Shown piece by piece: positions 1 through 11,200 of a DNA stretch of 39,029 bases (the first letter of the stretch is position 1; every line of letters begins with the position of its first letter). The notes beneath the pieces were generated by a model, which did no database searches, was not told the DNA's origin, and was given only the letters and a program-made list of their open reading frames with translations. The stretch lies in contig JAQGIK010000031.1 in the NCBI GenBank assembly GCA_028291265.1, positions 1 to 39,029 on the forward strand, written 5' to 3'. The position numbers and the translations under genes were made by a program. Source of the DNA: Caulobacter sp. (GTDB taxonomy: Bacteria; Pseudomonadota; Alphaproteobacteria; Caulobacterales; Caulobacteraceae).

Positions 1-79
1 GGCTCTAGGCTGGGGTCTTCAAGGTCCCATGGGTTTGATCGCGGGCCTCGCCTGCGTCAATTCCTTCCTGGGGCGCCGA
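1..79. other. Left-edge non-coding stretch
   Basis: These bases follow the stop codon of the minus-strand sensor/receiver gene. I see no convincing start codon with a ribosome binding site, no T-rich hairpin and no gene fragment. Confidence 0.4.
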
Positions 80-1579
80 CTAGGCCGCCGCGGCGGTCTC
101 TTCCTCACAGCCCAGGTTATCCTGCAGGGCTTTGAGCAGGTTCTCGGGCTTCATCGGCTTTTCCACCACGCCGTTCATACCCGCCGCCAGGTAGCCCACG
201 GCGTCTTCCGGATCGGCGTTGGCTGTCAGCGCGATGATCGGCACCTTGCCGGCGCGACCGGGCAGGGCGCGGATGGCGTGGGTGGCGGTGACGCCATCCA
301 TGCGCGGCATCTTGATGTCCATCAGGATCAGGTCGTAGCGGCCGATGCTGGCCATCTCGACGGCCTCGACGCCGTCGACGGCCTGTTCGCTGGTGCAGTC
401 GAACATCTCGCACAGGGCCTCGGCGACCATGCGGTTGGTGGCGTTGTCGTCGACGATCAGGATGTGGGCGGCGGAGGCGGCGATCATGCCGGCGGCCGGG
501 GCGGCCACCTGTTCGACGGCCTCGGGGGCCAGCAGGCTGAAGACCACGGTGGCGCCGGAGCCCGGGTTGGTCTCGGCGCGGATGACGCCGTTCATGGCCC
601 CGGCCAGGCTGGCGGCGTGGGCCATGCCGAAACCGATGGCCAGCGGCTTCTCGCCGTCGATGGCCTCGAAGATGCGGGCCAGGCGCGCCGGATCGGGGGT
701 CTGGCCGGCGTCGCGGACGCGGGCTTCGAGCGCCAGGCCTTCCAGCGCCGGCCGGGCGCTGAGGGTGACCTCGACCGCGCCGCGCCGGGTGGCGCTCAAG
801 GCCCGCTCGACCAGGCCGTCGAGCAGTTCCGCCAGGCGGTCGGCGTCGAGGTCGGCGGCCAGTTCGGGCGCGCCGTCATAGGCGGTCAGCAGGGTGACGC
901 CGGCGGTGGCGGCGCGGGCGGCCCAGCGGGCTTCCAGGCTGTCGATGACCTCGCGCAGCAGGGTCGGCCGGGGCTCGAGGGGGCTGAGGCCGGCCTCGGT
1001 GGCCTGGATGGCGCGGGCCCGATGCATCAGCCGGTGCAGGTCGCCGAAGCTGTCGGCCAGGGCCTGAGCGCAGCTCTTGCTGTCGGCCGGCAGCGGTTGG
1101 CGGATCAGGGCGTCGACGAAGGTCTGGGCGTCGTCCAGCTGGCGCAGGATCTCGGCGGCCAGCACCTGGGTGGTGGCGATGGTGGCGTCGTGCAGGGCCC
1201 GCGAGCGGTCGCCCCTGGCGGCCAGCAGGTTCACCGCCGTGCCGACGCCGAGATAGAGACCGGCCTCGGTGACGATGAAACCCGTGCTCAGGGCCAGGCG
1301 GTTCTCGGCCAGCATCTCGTCGCGAAACTGTGAGGTGCGCAGCCCGCCGTCGACGACCAGAGGGGCCAGGTCCATGACCGAAGCGACCGGAGCCCCGCCC
1401 GGCAGGGTCGCCGCCTGGAAGGCCTGGCGGCGCAGCAGGCCGACCGGACGGCCGTCGCTGTCGACCACGGCCAGGACCTGGGCGTCTGGCTGGTTCTCGA
1501 AGGCCCGGCTGGCCGCCGCCACATCCGCGTCCAGGGACAGCGGGGCGCGACGGTCAATCAGGCGGTCAAGGCGATCCAT
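80..1579 (-). CDS. CBS-domain / degenerate histidine-kinase / receiver hybrid protein
   Basis: This is a 499-residue cytoplasmic signalling protein with no membrane segment. Residues 1-135 look like a CBS-domain pair, a family that usually senses nucleotides. Residues 136-235 are helical, where a kinase dimerisation domain would sit, but no H-box motif (His-Glu/Asp followed by Asn or Thr) is visible. Residues 240-350 resemble a GHKL ATPase domain. Its N-box is degenerate, with GLVERALSAT where NLxxNAxxxT is usual, so Gly255 and Arg259 replace the two asparagines. The G1 box reads VRDAGQ. Residues 371-490 form a complete receiver with Asp377/378, phospho-acceptor Asp421, Thr452 and Lys474. I infer a protein that receives phosphate rather than a working kinase. 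It lies 148 bases downstream of the acyltransferase gene on the same strand. Whether it belongs to that operon is unknown. Confidence 0.8.
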   Translation of the reverse strand: MDRLDRLIDRRAPLSLDADVAAASRAFENQPDAQVLAVVDSDGRPVGLLRRQAFQAATLPGGAPVASVMDLAPLVVDGGLRTSQFRDEMLAENRLALSTGFIVTEAGLYLGVGTAVNLLAARGDRSRALHDATIATTQVLAAEILRQLDDAQTFVDALIRQPLPADSKSCAQALADSFGDLHRLMHRARAIQATEAGLSPLEPRPTLLREVIDSLEARWAARAATAGVTLLTAYDGAPELAADLDADRLAELLDGLVERALSATRRGAVEVTLSARPALEGLALEARVRDAGQTPDPARLARIFEAIDGEKPLAIGFGMAHAASLAGAMNGVIRAETNPGSGATVVFSLLAPEAVEQVAAPAAGMIAASAAHILIVDDNATNRMVAEALCEMFDCTSEQAVDGVEAVEMASIGRYDLILMDIKMPRMDGVTATHAIRALPGRAGKVPIIALTANADPEDAVGYLAAGMNGVVEKPMKPENLLKALQDNLGCEEETAAAA

Positions 1580-1727
1580 CAGGTCGGGTCTCGTTGGGCT
1601 GCGGCCGTACTGACCTGCAAGCTTGGAGTGTGATCCTGCACCATCGCGCTTTCGGACAGGTTAAGCGTGCAACGACAGCCGCCTGAACGAGTCAAAGATC
1701 AGAGGAAAATTCAAAGACCCTTGGTAT

Positions 1728-2279
1728 TTAATTGGCGCTCGCCGGTCGTGGCGAAGTCTTCAGATGCTCCTCGACGAGGATCTTCTCGCGCTTGCCGGTC
1801 CGTGGATCCGTTCGATGGAGCCGGAACGGCGAGGCCTTGAACGGCCCGCCCATCAAGTCGAACATCATGGCGTGGGTCAGCTTGTTCTGCTCATTGGCGA
1901 ACGGCGAGATCAGTTCAAGCAACCACAGGCGGTCGCCGGATTTCCAGTCGGCGAGTTCAAGAGGCTGGCCGGCTTCGACCTTGGCCTCCGCCTCGGGCGA
2001 CAGATAAGCCCAGATCGCCACCCCAAGGGGCAGTTGCTCCAGGCCCTCCTTGCTCATTCCGATGGCCCCGAAGGAGGCCGGGTCCGCATTCTCCAGCCCG
2101 GGCAAGGGCCCGAACCGGAAAATACGGAACTGCTCGTGGACGACCGCCGGCATGAAGGTCGTCTCAATGGCCTTGAGCTTGAGCTCCCGGTGCAGCGGCG
2201 ACTGGGTCAGCAGCCAGACGATCTGACCGATGGCCTCGGCGACGGTCTTGGGCGTGCCCGGAGGAGGCGCGATGGTCAC
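1728..2279 (-). CDS. Toxin-activating lysine acyltransferase, HlyC family
   Basis: Members of the HlyC/RtxC family move a fatty acyl group from acyl-ACP to internal lysines of RTX proteins in the cytoplasm before secretion. The 183-residue product is close to the family's usual length of about 170. Residues 27-31 read SPLHR, so His30 aligns with catalytic His23 of E. coli HlyC. The second core motif at residues 111-127 begins DWKSGDRLW and ends ISPF. At the position of HlyC Asp92 it has Glu122, not Asp. The start is GTG at 2279-2277 and overlaps the TGA of the giant RTX gene in a GTGA, implying translational coupling. The natural substrate is that RTX protein. Having the acyltransferase last is unlike the classic C-A-B-D order. 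The family call is firm; activity with Glu122 is uncertain. Confidence 0.9.
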   Translation of the reverse strand: MTIAPPPGTPKTVAEAIGQIVWLLTQSPLHRELKLKAIETTFMPAVVHEQFRIFRFGPLPGLENADPASFGAIGMSKEGLEQLPLGVAIWAYLSPEAEAKVEAGQPLELADWKSGDRLWLLELISPFANEQNKLTHAMMFDLMGGPFKASPFRLHRTDPRTGKREKILVEEHLKTSPRPASAN

Positions 2280-5200
2280 AAGCCAACGCCCGTACGATGC
2301 TGCGGAAGGGAGGTGAGAAGCGCCATGGCCCGCGGGTCATGCAGCTTTTCGTTCCCACCGTCCAGCGAAGCGGCGCCTTCCGGAGCGAAACCGGCCATGG
2401 CATTGACCATCTTGATCCGATTGCGCTGCTGAAGGTCGAGCCGCTGGTCGAGGGCCGAGCGGGCGTCGCCCGCCGCCGCGATGTCGAAATCGATCTCCGG
2501 ATTGGCGCCGTCGGTGTCCTGACCGCCGGGCGCCGACCATTCCGGCTTCCAGAGGCCCATGGCCTGCACCGCCGCCTGCATCCAGGGCTGCTGGGCCGCC
2601 CGGCCGGACGCGGGCTGGTCGCCCAGATCCGCCATGGGACGGTTCATCGCGTCCCGCATGACCTGAGCGGAGGTGTCCGGCGTAGCGGTGCGGTTGACCG
2701 CGCCCGGCCGGGCGTCGCCCAGATCAACGCCGCCCGAAGCGCTGGTGACGGTGATGCCGGAGTTCTGCGCCGCCCCGGCCAGCGGGTCTGCCGGGACGGC
2801 GGCGGGCAGCGCGATCGGATCGTCCTCGACCGCCCCCTTGGGCGCGAGCGGCAGGGTCGACGGGGTCTGGGCCGCGTCGGTGTCTGCCGTCGCCGACAGG
2901 GCGTCGACCGACGCCTCGCCGCCGCGCCGCCCGACCGAGTTGTCGGTGATCTCGATGGTCTGGGTCGAAAGCTCGCGCACGGTATCGAAGGCGACGAAGG
3001 CCGGCGTCGAAACCAGGTCCAGCGCCGTCCCGGTGGGCGCCGGATCCTTGAGGGCCCCGGTGGCCAGCGACATGGACCGGCCGCCGCCGCCGCGGGCCGG
3101 AGCGAAGCCCGCCTCCACAAGCGACGAACGGACGCCGACCGCGTTGGACGACGAAGGCGAGCCCTGCGTGGACCCGTTGCCCTTCGGCTCCACGATCATG
3201 CTGCCTTCGTAGAGGTCGTTGATGCTGATGGTGATGGTTTCCGACGCCGCGAATCCGGTCCCGGACTTGTCGGTGACCGTCACCGTGAAGGTGTAGGTCG
3301 ACTTCACCTCGAAATTGAGGGCGTTGAAGGTCGTAATGATCCCGGTGGTCGAGCCGATACGGAAGGCGGAGGCGTCGGCGCCGGTGATCGCAAACCGAGG
3401 ATTGCGGTTTGTGGTAGCGGTGTCCGGATCGCTCCAGGCCACCGTGCCGACCACCGTCGAAGCCGAGACATTTTCATCGACGCTGAACGACTGGGCCGAA
3501 ACCGTGATCGGCTCGTTGACGTCCGCCACGCTGACGGTGACCGCCCGCGTCGCGGTCAGTCCCGAACCGCCCTGGTCGGTGACCACCAGGTTGATCGAGT
3601 AGCTCGACTTGACCTCGTAGTTGACGGCCGTCTGCAGGGTCAGTTGACCGGTCAAGTTGTCGATGGCAAAGGCGGCCGCATCTGTGCCGGTAAGGCTGAA
3701 GCGGAAGTTTCGGTTGGCGGTCAGCCCGTCCTGATCGGTGACGTTGGCTGTTCCGATCACCGCGTTCAGCGCCGAATTCTCGGCGATGCTGAACGACTGG
3801 CTGGGCAGCGTCGGCGCGTCATTGACGTCGCCCAGGTTGACGATGACGGTCTGGCTGGTCGCCAGGCCGGTCCCCCCCTGGTCGGTGACCGTGACGGTGA
3901 AGCTGTAGGCAGACTTGGTCTCGTAATCGAGGCCGGCCTTGGCGGTGAGAGCGCCGGTTGTGGTGTTAATATTGAACATCGCCGCATCGGCCCCGGAAAT
4001 GGCGAAGCGCGGATTGCGGTTTGCGGAAATGGCGTCCGGATCGGACCAGACGATAGTCCCCACCGCCGTGTTGTTGGCGACCTTCTCATTGACGCTGAAG
4101 GTCTGGGCCGCGACGATCGGCGCATCGTTGGCGTCGCTGACGGTGACCGTGACAGTGTTGCTGCCCGACAGGCCGGTTCCGGCCCGGTCGGTGGCTGTCA
4201 CCGTGACGGTGTAGACATTCTTGGTTTCATAATCGAGCACGCCGGTCACGGTCAGCTGGCCCGTTGCGGCATCGATGGCGAAGAGCGCCGCGTCGGTTCC
4301 GGAGAGGGCGAAGCGGGGGTCACGCGTGCTGCTCTGGCTGTCGGGATCGCTCCAGGAGATGGAGCCGAGCACTGTGCCTGCCGTCGGGTTTTCCGCCAGG
4401 GAGAAGCTGGCGGCCGATACGGTCGGGCTCTCGTTCACGTCCTCGATGCGATAGGTGATCGCGCCCGAGGCGTCGGAGTTGGTCCCGCCTACCGAAGACC
4501 GGACAGTCACCTGGTAGGTGATTTCCATGAGTCCGTCGGAGTCGGAGTCCGCCAGGGTCCAGGTCGTGCCCTGGCCCGAGGCCGCCGCCAGGGTCTCGAA
4601 GTCGAGGTTGAGGCCCGCCTTAAGCTTCAGCGCGCTGCCGACGATCTCGAACCAGGCAAGCGGATCCGACGCGATGGCCAGGACCGGGGTTCCGCCGGTC
4701 TGGGTTGCGGTCAGGTTGGCGACAGTGGTCTGAACCGAGGTTCCGATCTCCGATTGCAGGCCGCTGACCATACTGAACGTCGGGGCGCTGGTCGGCCCTG
4801 CCTCGTTCAGGTCGTTGATGTTCACCGTGATCGTGTTCTCGGTCCACAGGCCCGTGCCGCCGGTGTCCGTGACCCGGACGGTAAAGCTGTAGACCTGCTG
4901 CGCTTCGTAGTTGACGGTCCCGGTCAGGGTGATCTGTCCGGTCGTGGCGTTGATCGCGAAGCCGGTGGACCCCGCTCCCAGGCTGTAGCGCGGGTTGCGG
5001 AAGGTGGCGTTGGTAGTGTCCGGATCGGAAGACACCACCGTGCCGACCACGGTGTTCACGCTTGAGTTCTCGTCCAGGCTGAAGGCCTGGGCCGCAACGA
5101 TCGGCGCCTCGTTGAGGTTGGTTACGCTGATCGAATAGGTGCGCTGGGCTGTCAAGCCGGCGCCGCCCCGGTCGGTTACGTAGACGATGATGCTGTAGCT

Positions 5201-8200
5201 GGTCTTGGCCTCGTAGTTGATGGCGCTGTTGACCCGCAGGTCGCCGGTCATGGTGTCGATCGTGAAGGCCGCCGCGTCCGTACCGCCCAGGGTGAAGCGA
5301 TGGTCACGGGTGTTGGCGTGGGTGTCGGGGTCGGTGGCTGTGAAGGTGGTGACCAGGCTGCCCATGGCCGCGTTCTCGGCCAGCGCCGGCACGGTCTGGA
5401 CGACCATGACTGGGCTCTCGTTGACATCTTCGACACGGAAACTCACCGTCGAGACGTCCGAGGCCACACCGTTCACGACGCTGCGCACGTGGGCGACGTA
5501 GCGGATTTCGGCGAGCCCATCGGCGTCCTGGTCGACATATGACCAATGGGCGCCGGGGGCGAGGGCGGCCAAGGTCTCGAAGTTGAGATTGAGCCCGGCG
5601 TTCAGCTTCACCTGGCTGCCGGAAATGCTGAACCAGCCCCAGGGATCGTCGACGATCTCGAACGTCGCCGTGCCACCGGTCTGGTTGGCGGTCAGGTTGT
5701 CGATGGTCTGCAACGACGTCAGCGTCGCGGTGTCGTTCCGGACCTGAGCGCCACTCGCCGTTACGGTCGGGGCCGGCGGCGGGGCGGTGACATTGACGGT
5801 GACCATCTGCTCGACGTGATGGCCGGCCGCGTCGGTCACGGTGATGAAGAAGCTGTCCTCCAGCGCCGTCCCGTCGTCCGGCGCGTAGGTCCAGGCGCCG
5901 GTGTCCGCATTGAGGGTCAGCACGCCATGCAGCGGCTGGCCGGTCATCGAATAGGCGTCTGTCGTGGGGATGTCGCCGTCGTCGTCCTGGGCGCCGACAG
6001 AGCCGGTGAGGACGTTGTTCCAGGAGACCGTGAACTCCTGATCGGCGACTTCGGGAGCGGCCGAAGCCCCCCCATGCCAATGCCCAGGCAACACATCAAG
6101 GATCGTCTGAGGCATCGTCGTCGGTACGCTCGCCGAAGCCGTCGTCATCTGGGTGATGAGCGCCGTGGCGGAGTCAAGGAACAGCACCTCGCTCTGCAGC
6201 GCGATCTCTTTCACCAGCGTCCGGCCGGATGCTGCGAAGAAATTGGTCACCGTGATCAGGGTGCTCCCCCCGATGACGCCAATCTTCAGGTTGTCGCCGG
6301 AGCGCGTCATCCAGATCTGGCTCGACGTTGCGCCGCTGATTTCGATGCGGTTGGCGCCGTCGGCGTCGACCAGCGTGTCGGCGTCACTGCTGGCGTCGAA
6401 ACTATAGGTGTCAGAGCCCAGGCCGCCGGACAGACTGTCGGCCCCGGCTCCGCCACTCAGGTTGTCATCACCGTCGCCGCCGGTGAGGGCATCGACCCCC
6501 GCGCCGCCGGATATTTTGTCGTGGCCCGTGCCTCCGTCCAAGATATCGTTGCCGTCCTCGCCGTACATCATGTCGTCGCCGGCCCCGCCGTAGAGCGTGT
6601 CGGCGCCGACGTCGGCGGTCAGCAGGTCATCGCCATCCTCGCCGCGCAGGGTATCGTCACCCTCCTGGCCGATCAGGGCGTCCTTGCCGGCACCGCCCCA
6701 GGCCAGATCGTTGCCGAGCCCGCCGACGATATTGTCATCGCCATCTTCGCCGTAGAGGTTGTCGACTCCGGCGCCGCCAGCCAGCACGTCGTCACCGGCT
6801 CGGCCGTAGAGGGTATCGGCGCCGCCCAGACCGACTAGACGGTTGCCTCGCGAGTCGCCCTTGAGCAGGTCGCCGTAGCCTTCCGAGCCCGTCAAGTTCT
6901 CTATGGTGCTGACGCCGGAACCGTCGCCGGTGATGGTGTCACCCTGGGCGTCTCCTCCGGACGCCGTCCGCGCCGCCAGATCGATCGTTACGGCTGATCC
7001 CGACCGGACATATCGGATGGTGTCGCCATAGGGGTTGGAGCCGTCAACCGCGAGCCCGAGTGTCTCCCTGTCGGAACCGCCGTTGAACTGGTCGCCACCG
7101 GCGCCGCCTTCGAGGATGTCATCCCCGTCGCCGCCGCTGAGGTCGTCGGCGCCGCCGGCTCCCGACAGCACGTCGTTGCCGGCCAGGCCGGTCAAGGTAT
7201 CTGCTCCCGAGCCACCAACCACCAGATCCTTGCCGCTGGTCGCCGAACCGCCGACGGCCAGGTAGGTCGCCAGATCGATGATCAGGCCGTCGCGAAGGGT
7301 AAGGGTTTCGACTGCCCGGTCGGTATTTACGGCGCCGCCGGCCGTAAACTGGTCCTTGAGCGTGATGCTGTCGGTAGTCCCGACGATACCGATGACAAGA
7401 TTGTTGCCGCTCTTGCTGAACGTCAGGTCCGACAGCCCGATGTCGGCGCCCATACGAATCGTGTCCGACCCGCCCTCGCCTGTCGACATCTTGATGCGCT
7501 CGTATTGATCGAACGACGGAAACACGCTGAAGAAGGGCGCATATACTTCCTCGCCGGTGACGAATCCGCCAGAAGTCGGCGTAAAGTATTCCGGCGCTGG
7601 GTAAAAGATATTACCCACAATCCCATTAGGCATCGGCAGATTGGCATTGCCGGATGTCCGCGGGTAGTCCTTGTATGCCAGATAAATCACGTCTCCGGTG
7701 GCGTTTTCAGTAATTTTCACCTCGTACCGATAGACGTTGCCGGGGTCCTGCGCTGCAAGCCCCCAAGTGGCCGTGTAGTTGTTCACCGGGCCGCCGAGTG
7801 CAGAATAGTCATGCAGGCGCATGATTTCCTTGACGTAGATCCCCTCCTGGATCGTGTCCGCGCCGGAGCCGCGGGCGAATTCGTAGGTGTCGTCGCCGCC
7901 CCCACCCTTCAGCATGTCGGCGCCGCCCATGCCACGCAGCAGATCACCGCCAACCCCGCCGTAGAGGAAGTCGGCCTGTTCAGAGCCTTCCAGCCCCTCG
8001 ATGCTGTGGAGCTCGTTCATGCCCGAAATAATGAGGCTGCTGGTCGTGGGGATGGCCCAATTGAATCCCTCGCCGAGGAAGACGGCGACCCCGGTGGTGA
8101 AGCTCTGATAGGACGCGACATCCAGCCCGCTGCCGCCGAAGAGCGAATTCATCCCTTGCGGGCCGCCATCCAGAATGTCGTCGCCGGCTCCGCCGTACAG

Positions 8201-11200
8201 GATGTCCCGGTCGTCGTTCGCGCCGCCGCCGCCACGGAGGATGTCGTTGCCGTCACCGCCGTTGAGCAGATCACGGCCCGCGCCGCCGGTGAGGGTATCG
8301 TTGCCAGCCCCGCCGGTCATCCAGTCGCCGGCTCCGCCGTTCATCCAGTAGGGATTGTCCCCGGCCGTCAGAACGTCGTCGCCATTGGTGCCGGCCCAGA
8401 TTGTCGAATAGCCCTCGACGAGGGGGGTATCCGTGACCGTGCTGATCACGCCGGTTGCCGCGAACACGAAGTTCTCGATGCTTCGGCCTGCGGTTCCAAA
8501 CCAGTCCTTGATACGGATCTGGTCATCGACCGAGGCGAACGAGGCCGTGGAGTCCACGTCGCTGACAGCCAGGATCAGGTCGTTGCCATCACGTTGGAAC
8601 TGCAGGTCCTGGATGTCGATGCTTTCACCGAACTCCAACGTGTCGGTCCCGCTGTTGACGGCGATCGCCCCGCTCACCGCGCCGAGATGACGCCGCGTGT
8701 AGCCGGTGGAGTCGTCGTAGTCGTAGGTTCCAAGCCACTTTTCGCCGTCGAAATAGACAACCCCGCCCTTGGTGACCGTGCCGTTGGTGTTCAGCACATA
8801 GCCATTGGTGTAGACGACCTGCCCCTGACCGTTGGTGTAGGCGATCTGCTCCCAATTGTTGACGAGTTCATCGATCAGGGTGTCGCGGCCGTCGCCGCGC
8901 TTGAACAGGACGATGTCGTCGCCGGCCCCGCCGTGGACCGTATCGTTCCCCCGCCCGCCCGAAACGATGTCCGAGCCCGCGCCGCCATAGACGGTGTCGT
9001 CACCCTGGTCGCCGAGGACCGTGTCGTTGCCGCCGCCGCCGCCCGCCATGTCGTTGCCGAGGCCGCCGAGGACGAGGTCCTCGTCGGAATCGCCGGTGAC
9101 CATGTCGTTGCCGAGCCCGCCGGAGATGAAATCCTTGCCCTGCAGGGCATGAATCACGTCATTGCCGGCGCCGCCGTAGACGAAGTCCGTGCCGCTGGTG
9201 CCGATGATGACGTCCGACCCGCCGGTGCCGACGATGAAGGTCGTGATGTCGGCGATGCGGAATTCATCGCCGTTGGCGAAGCGCATGTATTCGATGCGGT
9301 TGGCGGTGACGAACCAGTTCTTGATGGTCAGTTGATCGCCGGTCGGCACATCGACGCCGCTGCTGTTCTTGCGGGTCAGCAGGATGATGAGGTCGTTGCC
9401 CGGCGACTGCGTCGTTCCGGACCGCTTGATGGTGACGTCCTCAAGGGTGACGCCCGTCCCGAACGCGATCGCGTCCTCGCCGCCGACAATCGACCCGTCG
9501 ATGAGGTAGGCGCCGTGGCCGCTCCAGTTGCGGACGTCGTAGCCCGCCGCGGCCTGAGTCTTGATGGTGTTGATCTGGCTGCTGATGTCACCGACCGTGG
9601 TGGCGACACTGGCGTCCTGATCGAGGATGACGTCCTGACCGTCGCCATAGCCAAAGATGTACTGGTCGGCGCCGGCGCCGCCCAGCAGGCGCGCCTCGCC
9701 ACCCGGACCGGCGTCGTTGCCGACCCCGCCCTCGATGACGTCGCCGCCGGCTCCGCCAACCAGGTGATCGACACCGTCCCCGCCGCGCAGCCAGTCCGAT
9801 CCCTGCCCGCCGTAGATTCGGTCGTCGCCGTCGTCGCCGTCGAGCAGATTGCCGTTGCCGCCATCGGCGGCGACGGCGGCCGCTTCCGCGGTTCCATCGG
9901 ACTGGCTGAAGGTGATGTTGGACGCATTGCCGGCGAACAGGACGTCGTTGCCATCCCCACCGAACAGCCAGTCATCGAGCTTGCCGCCGACCAGCATGTC
10001 GTTTCCGGCGCCGCCGAGTACGTCGTTGCCGCGGTCGCCGGCGCGGACCGTATCTGCCCCGTCCCCAGTCGAAATGACGGCGGCGACCCGGATCGCATGC
10101 GGGTTCGAGCCCATGGCGACGCCATCTACGGTAACCCCGCTGGCGCTCGCCAACATTTCGCCGGTAATGGTCAGGGTGTTGGCGCCGGAGGTGCCGTTTA
10201 TGTGTTCCTTGTCCCCGTCATTGATGGTGTCTTCGATCGTTCCCAGCAGGTCCCCGTCACTGTCGAAGAACTGGAACAGCCGCTCGTCGGACGCGCCAAG
10301 CGACATCAACAGCGACGCCGGCGAGAAAGCCTGCCCCTCGATTCCCCCGTCGTACATTTCGTCGAGGAAGGTTGCGTAGCCGCCCGTCCAGTCCGTGATC
10401 GCCCGCCTGTTGAGGCCCAACTCGAAGGCGCGGGCGATGGTCACCAGCCAGCCAGCCGTGAAGGTGGAGTCAGGGTTTTCCGCCATCAGGGCGTTGATGA
10501 CGGTCGGGTCCGCGCGATATGTCGCGTAATCGATGCCGATCTGCAGATCGGCATACATCGCCTTCAGGTCGAAGCCTTCCGAATCCGCCAGGACGTTGGC
10601 GGGCGCCGTGAGCGAAGAGGTCAGGCGCAGGTGGGCGGCGGCGGCCCGCTTGAGATAGATGTCGCCGCCGGCGATCCGCATGACCAGATCGCGAACAGCG
10701 ACGAAAGTGCCATGCCGGACGATGACGTCGATATCGTTGCTCTTGAGCGAGGGGAGCACGACATCCCGATAGACGAAGCTGCTCTTGAACTGGCCGTAGC
10801 TGCCGGTTCTTACGCCGGCCGGATCGATCAGCGTGCCGCCCAGGGTGTCGAGCAGCCCGTTCAAGGAGGCCGACACCTGGTTGGCCATCATCTGCGCGAC
10901 ATACTCCGGAGCGCCGCCGTCGGAGTTGATCTTGGTGACGACGTAGTTGCCGTCCGCCGCGTTCCAGGTGACCGTCGCCGAGGAGCGCGCGTCCTCGCCG
11001 AAGAAGGACCCGATCAAGGCTCCGACCAGATAGCCGACAACCGCGCCGATGAGGGCCCCGATCGGCCCCCAGATCGTGAAGCCAGCCTCGCCTCCATAGA
11101 GTCCCAGCTGCACCGCCAGGGCGACACCCACAACGCTGCCAATCGACGCGCCGAGCTCGGCGCCGATCTGGCCGGCGACCGTGTCTGGAGACCAGATGGC

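Noticed and set aside
2297..5065. Long plus-strand open frame of about 920 codons opposite the cadherin repeats
   Set aside because: The composition is Arg/Gly/Asp-rich and periodic with the cadherin units on the other strand, so it is a shadow frame.
6400..10065. Tandem DNA repeats that could resemble a repeat array such as CRISPR
   Set aside because: Units are 27-base coding repeats in frame with GGxGxDxL nonapeptides and have no unique spacers.
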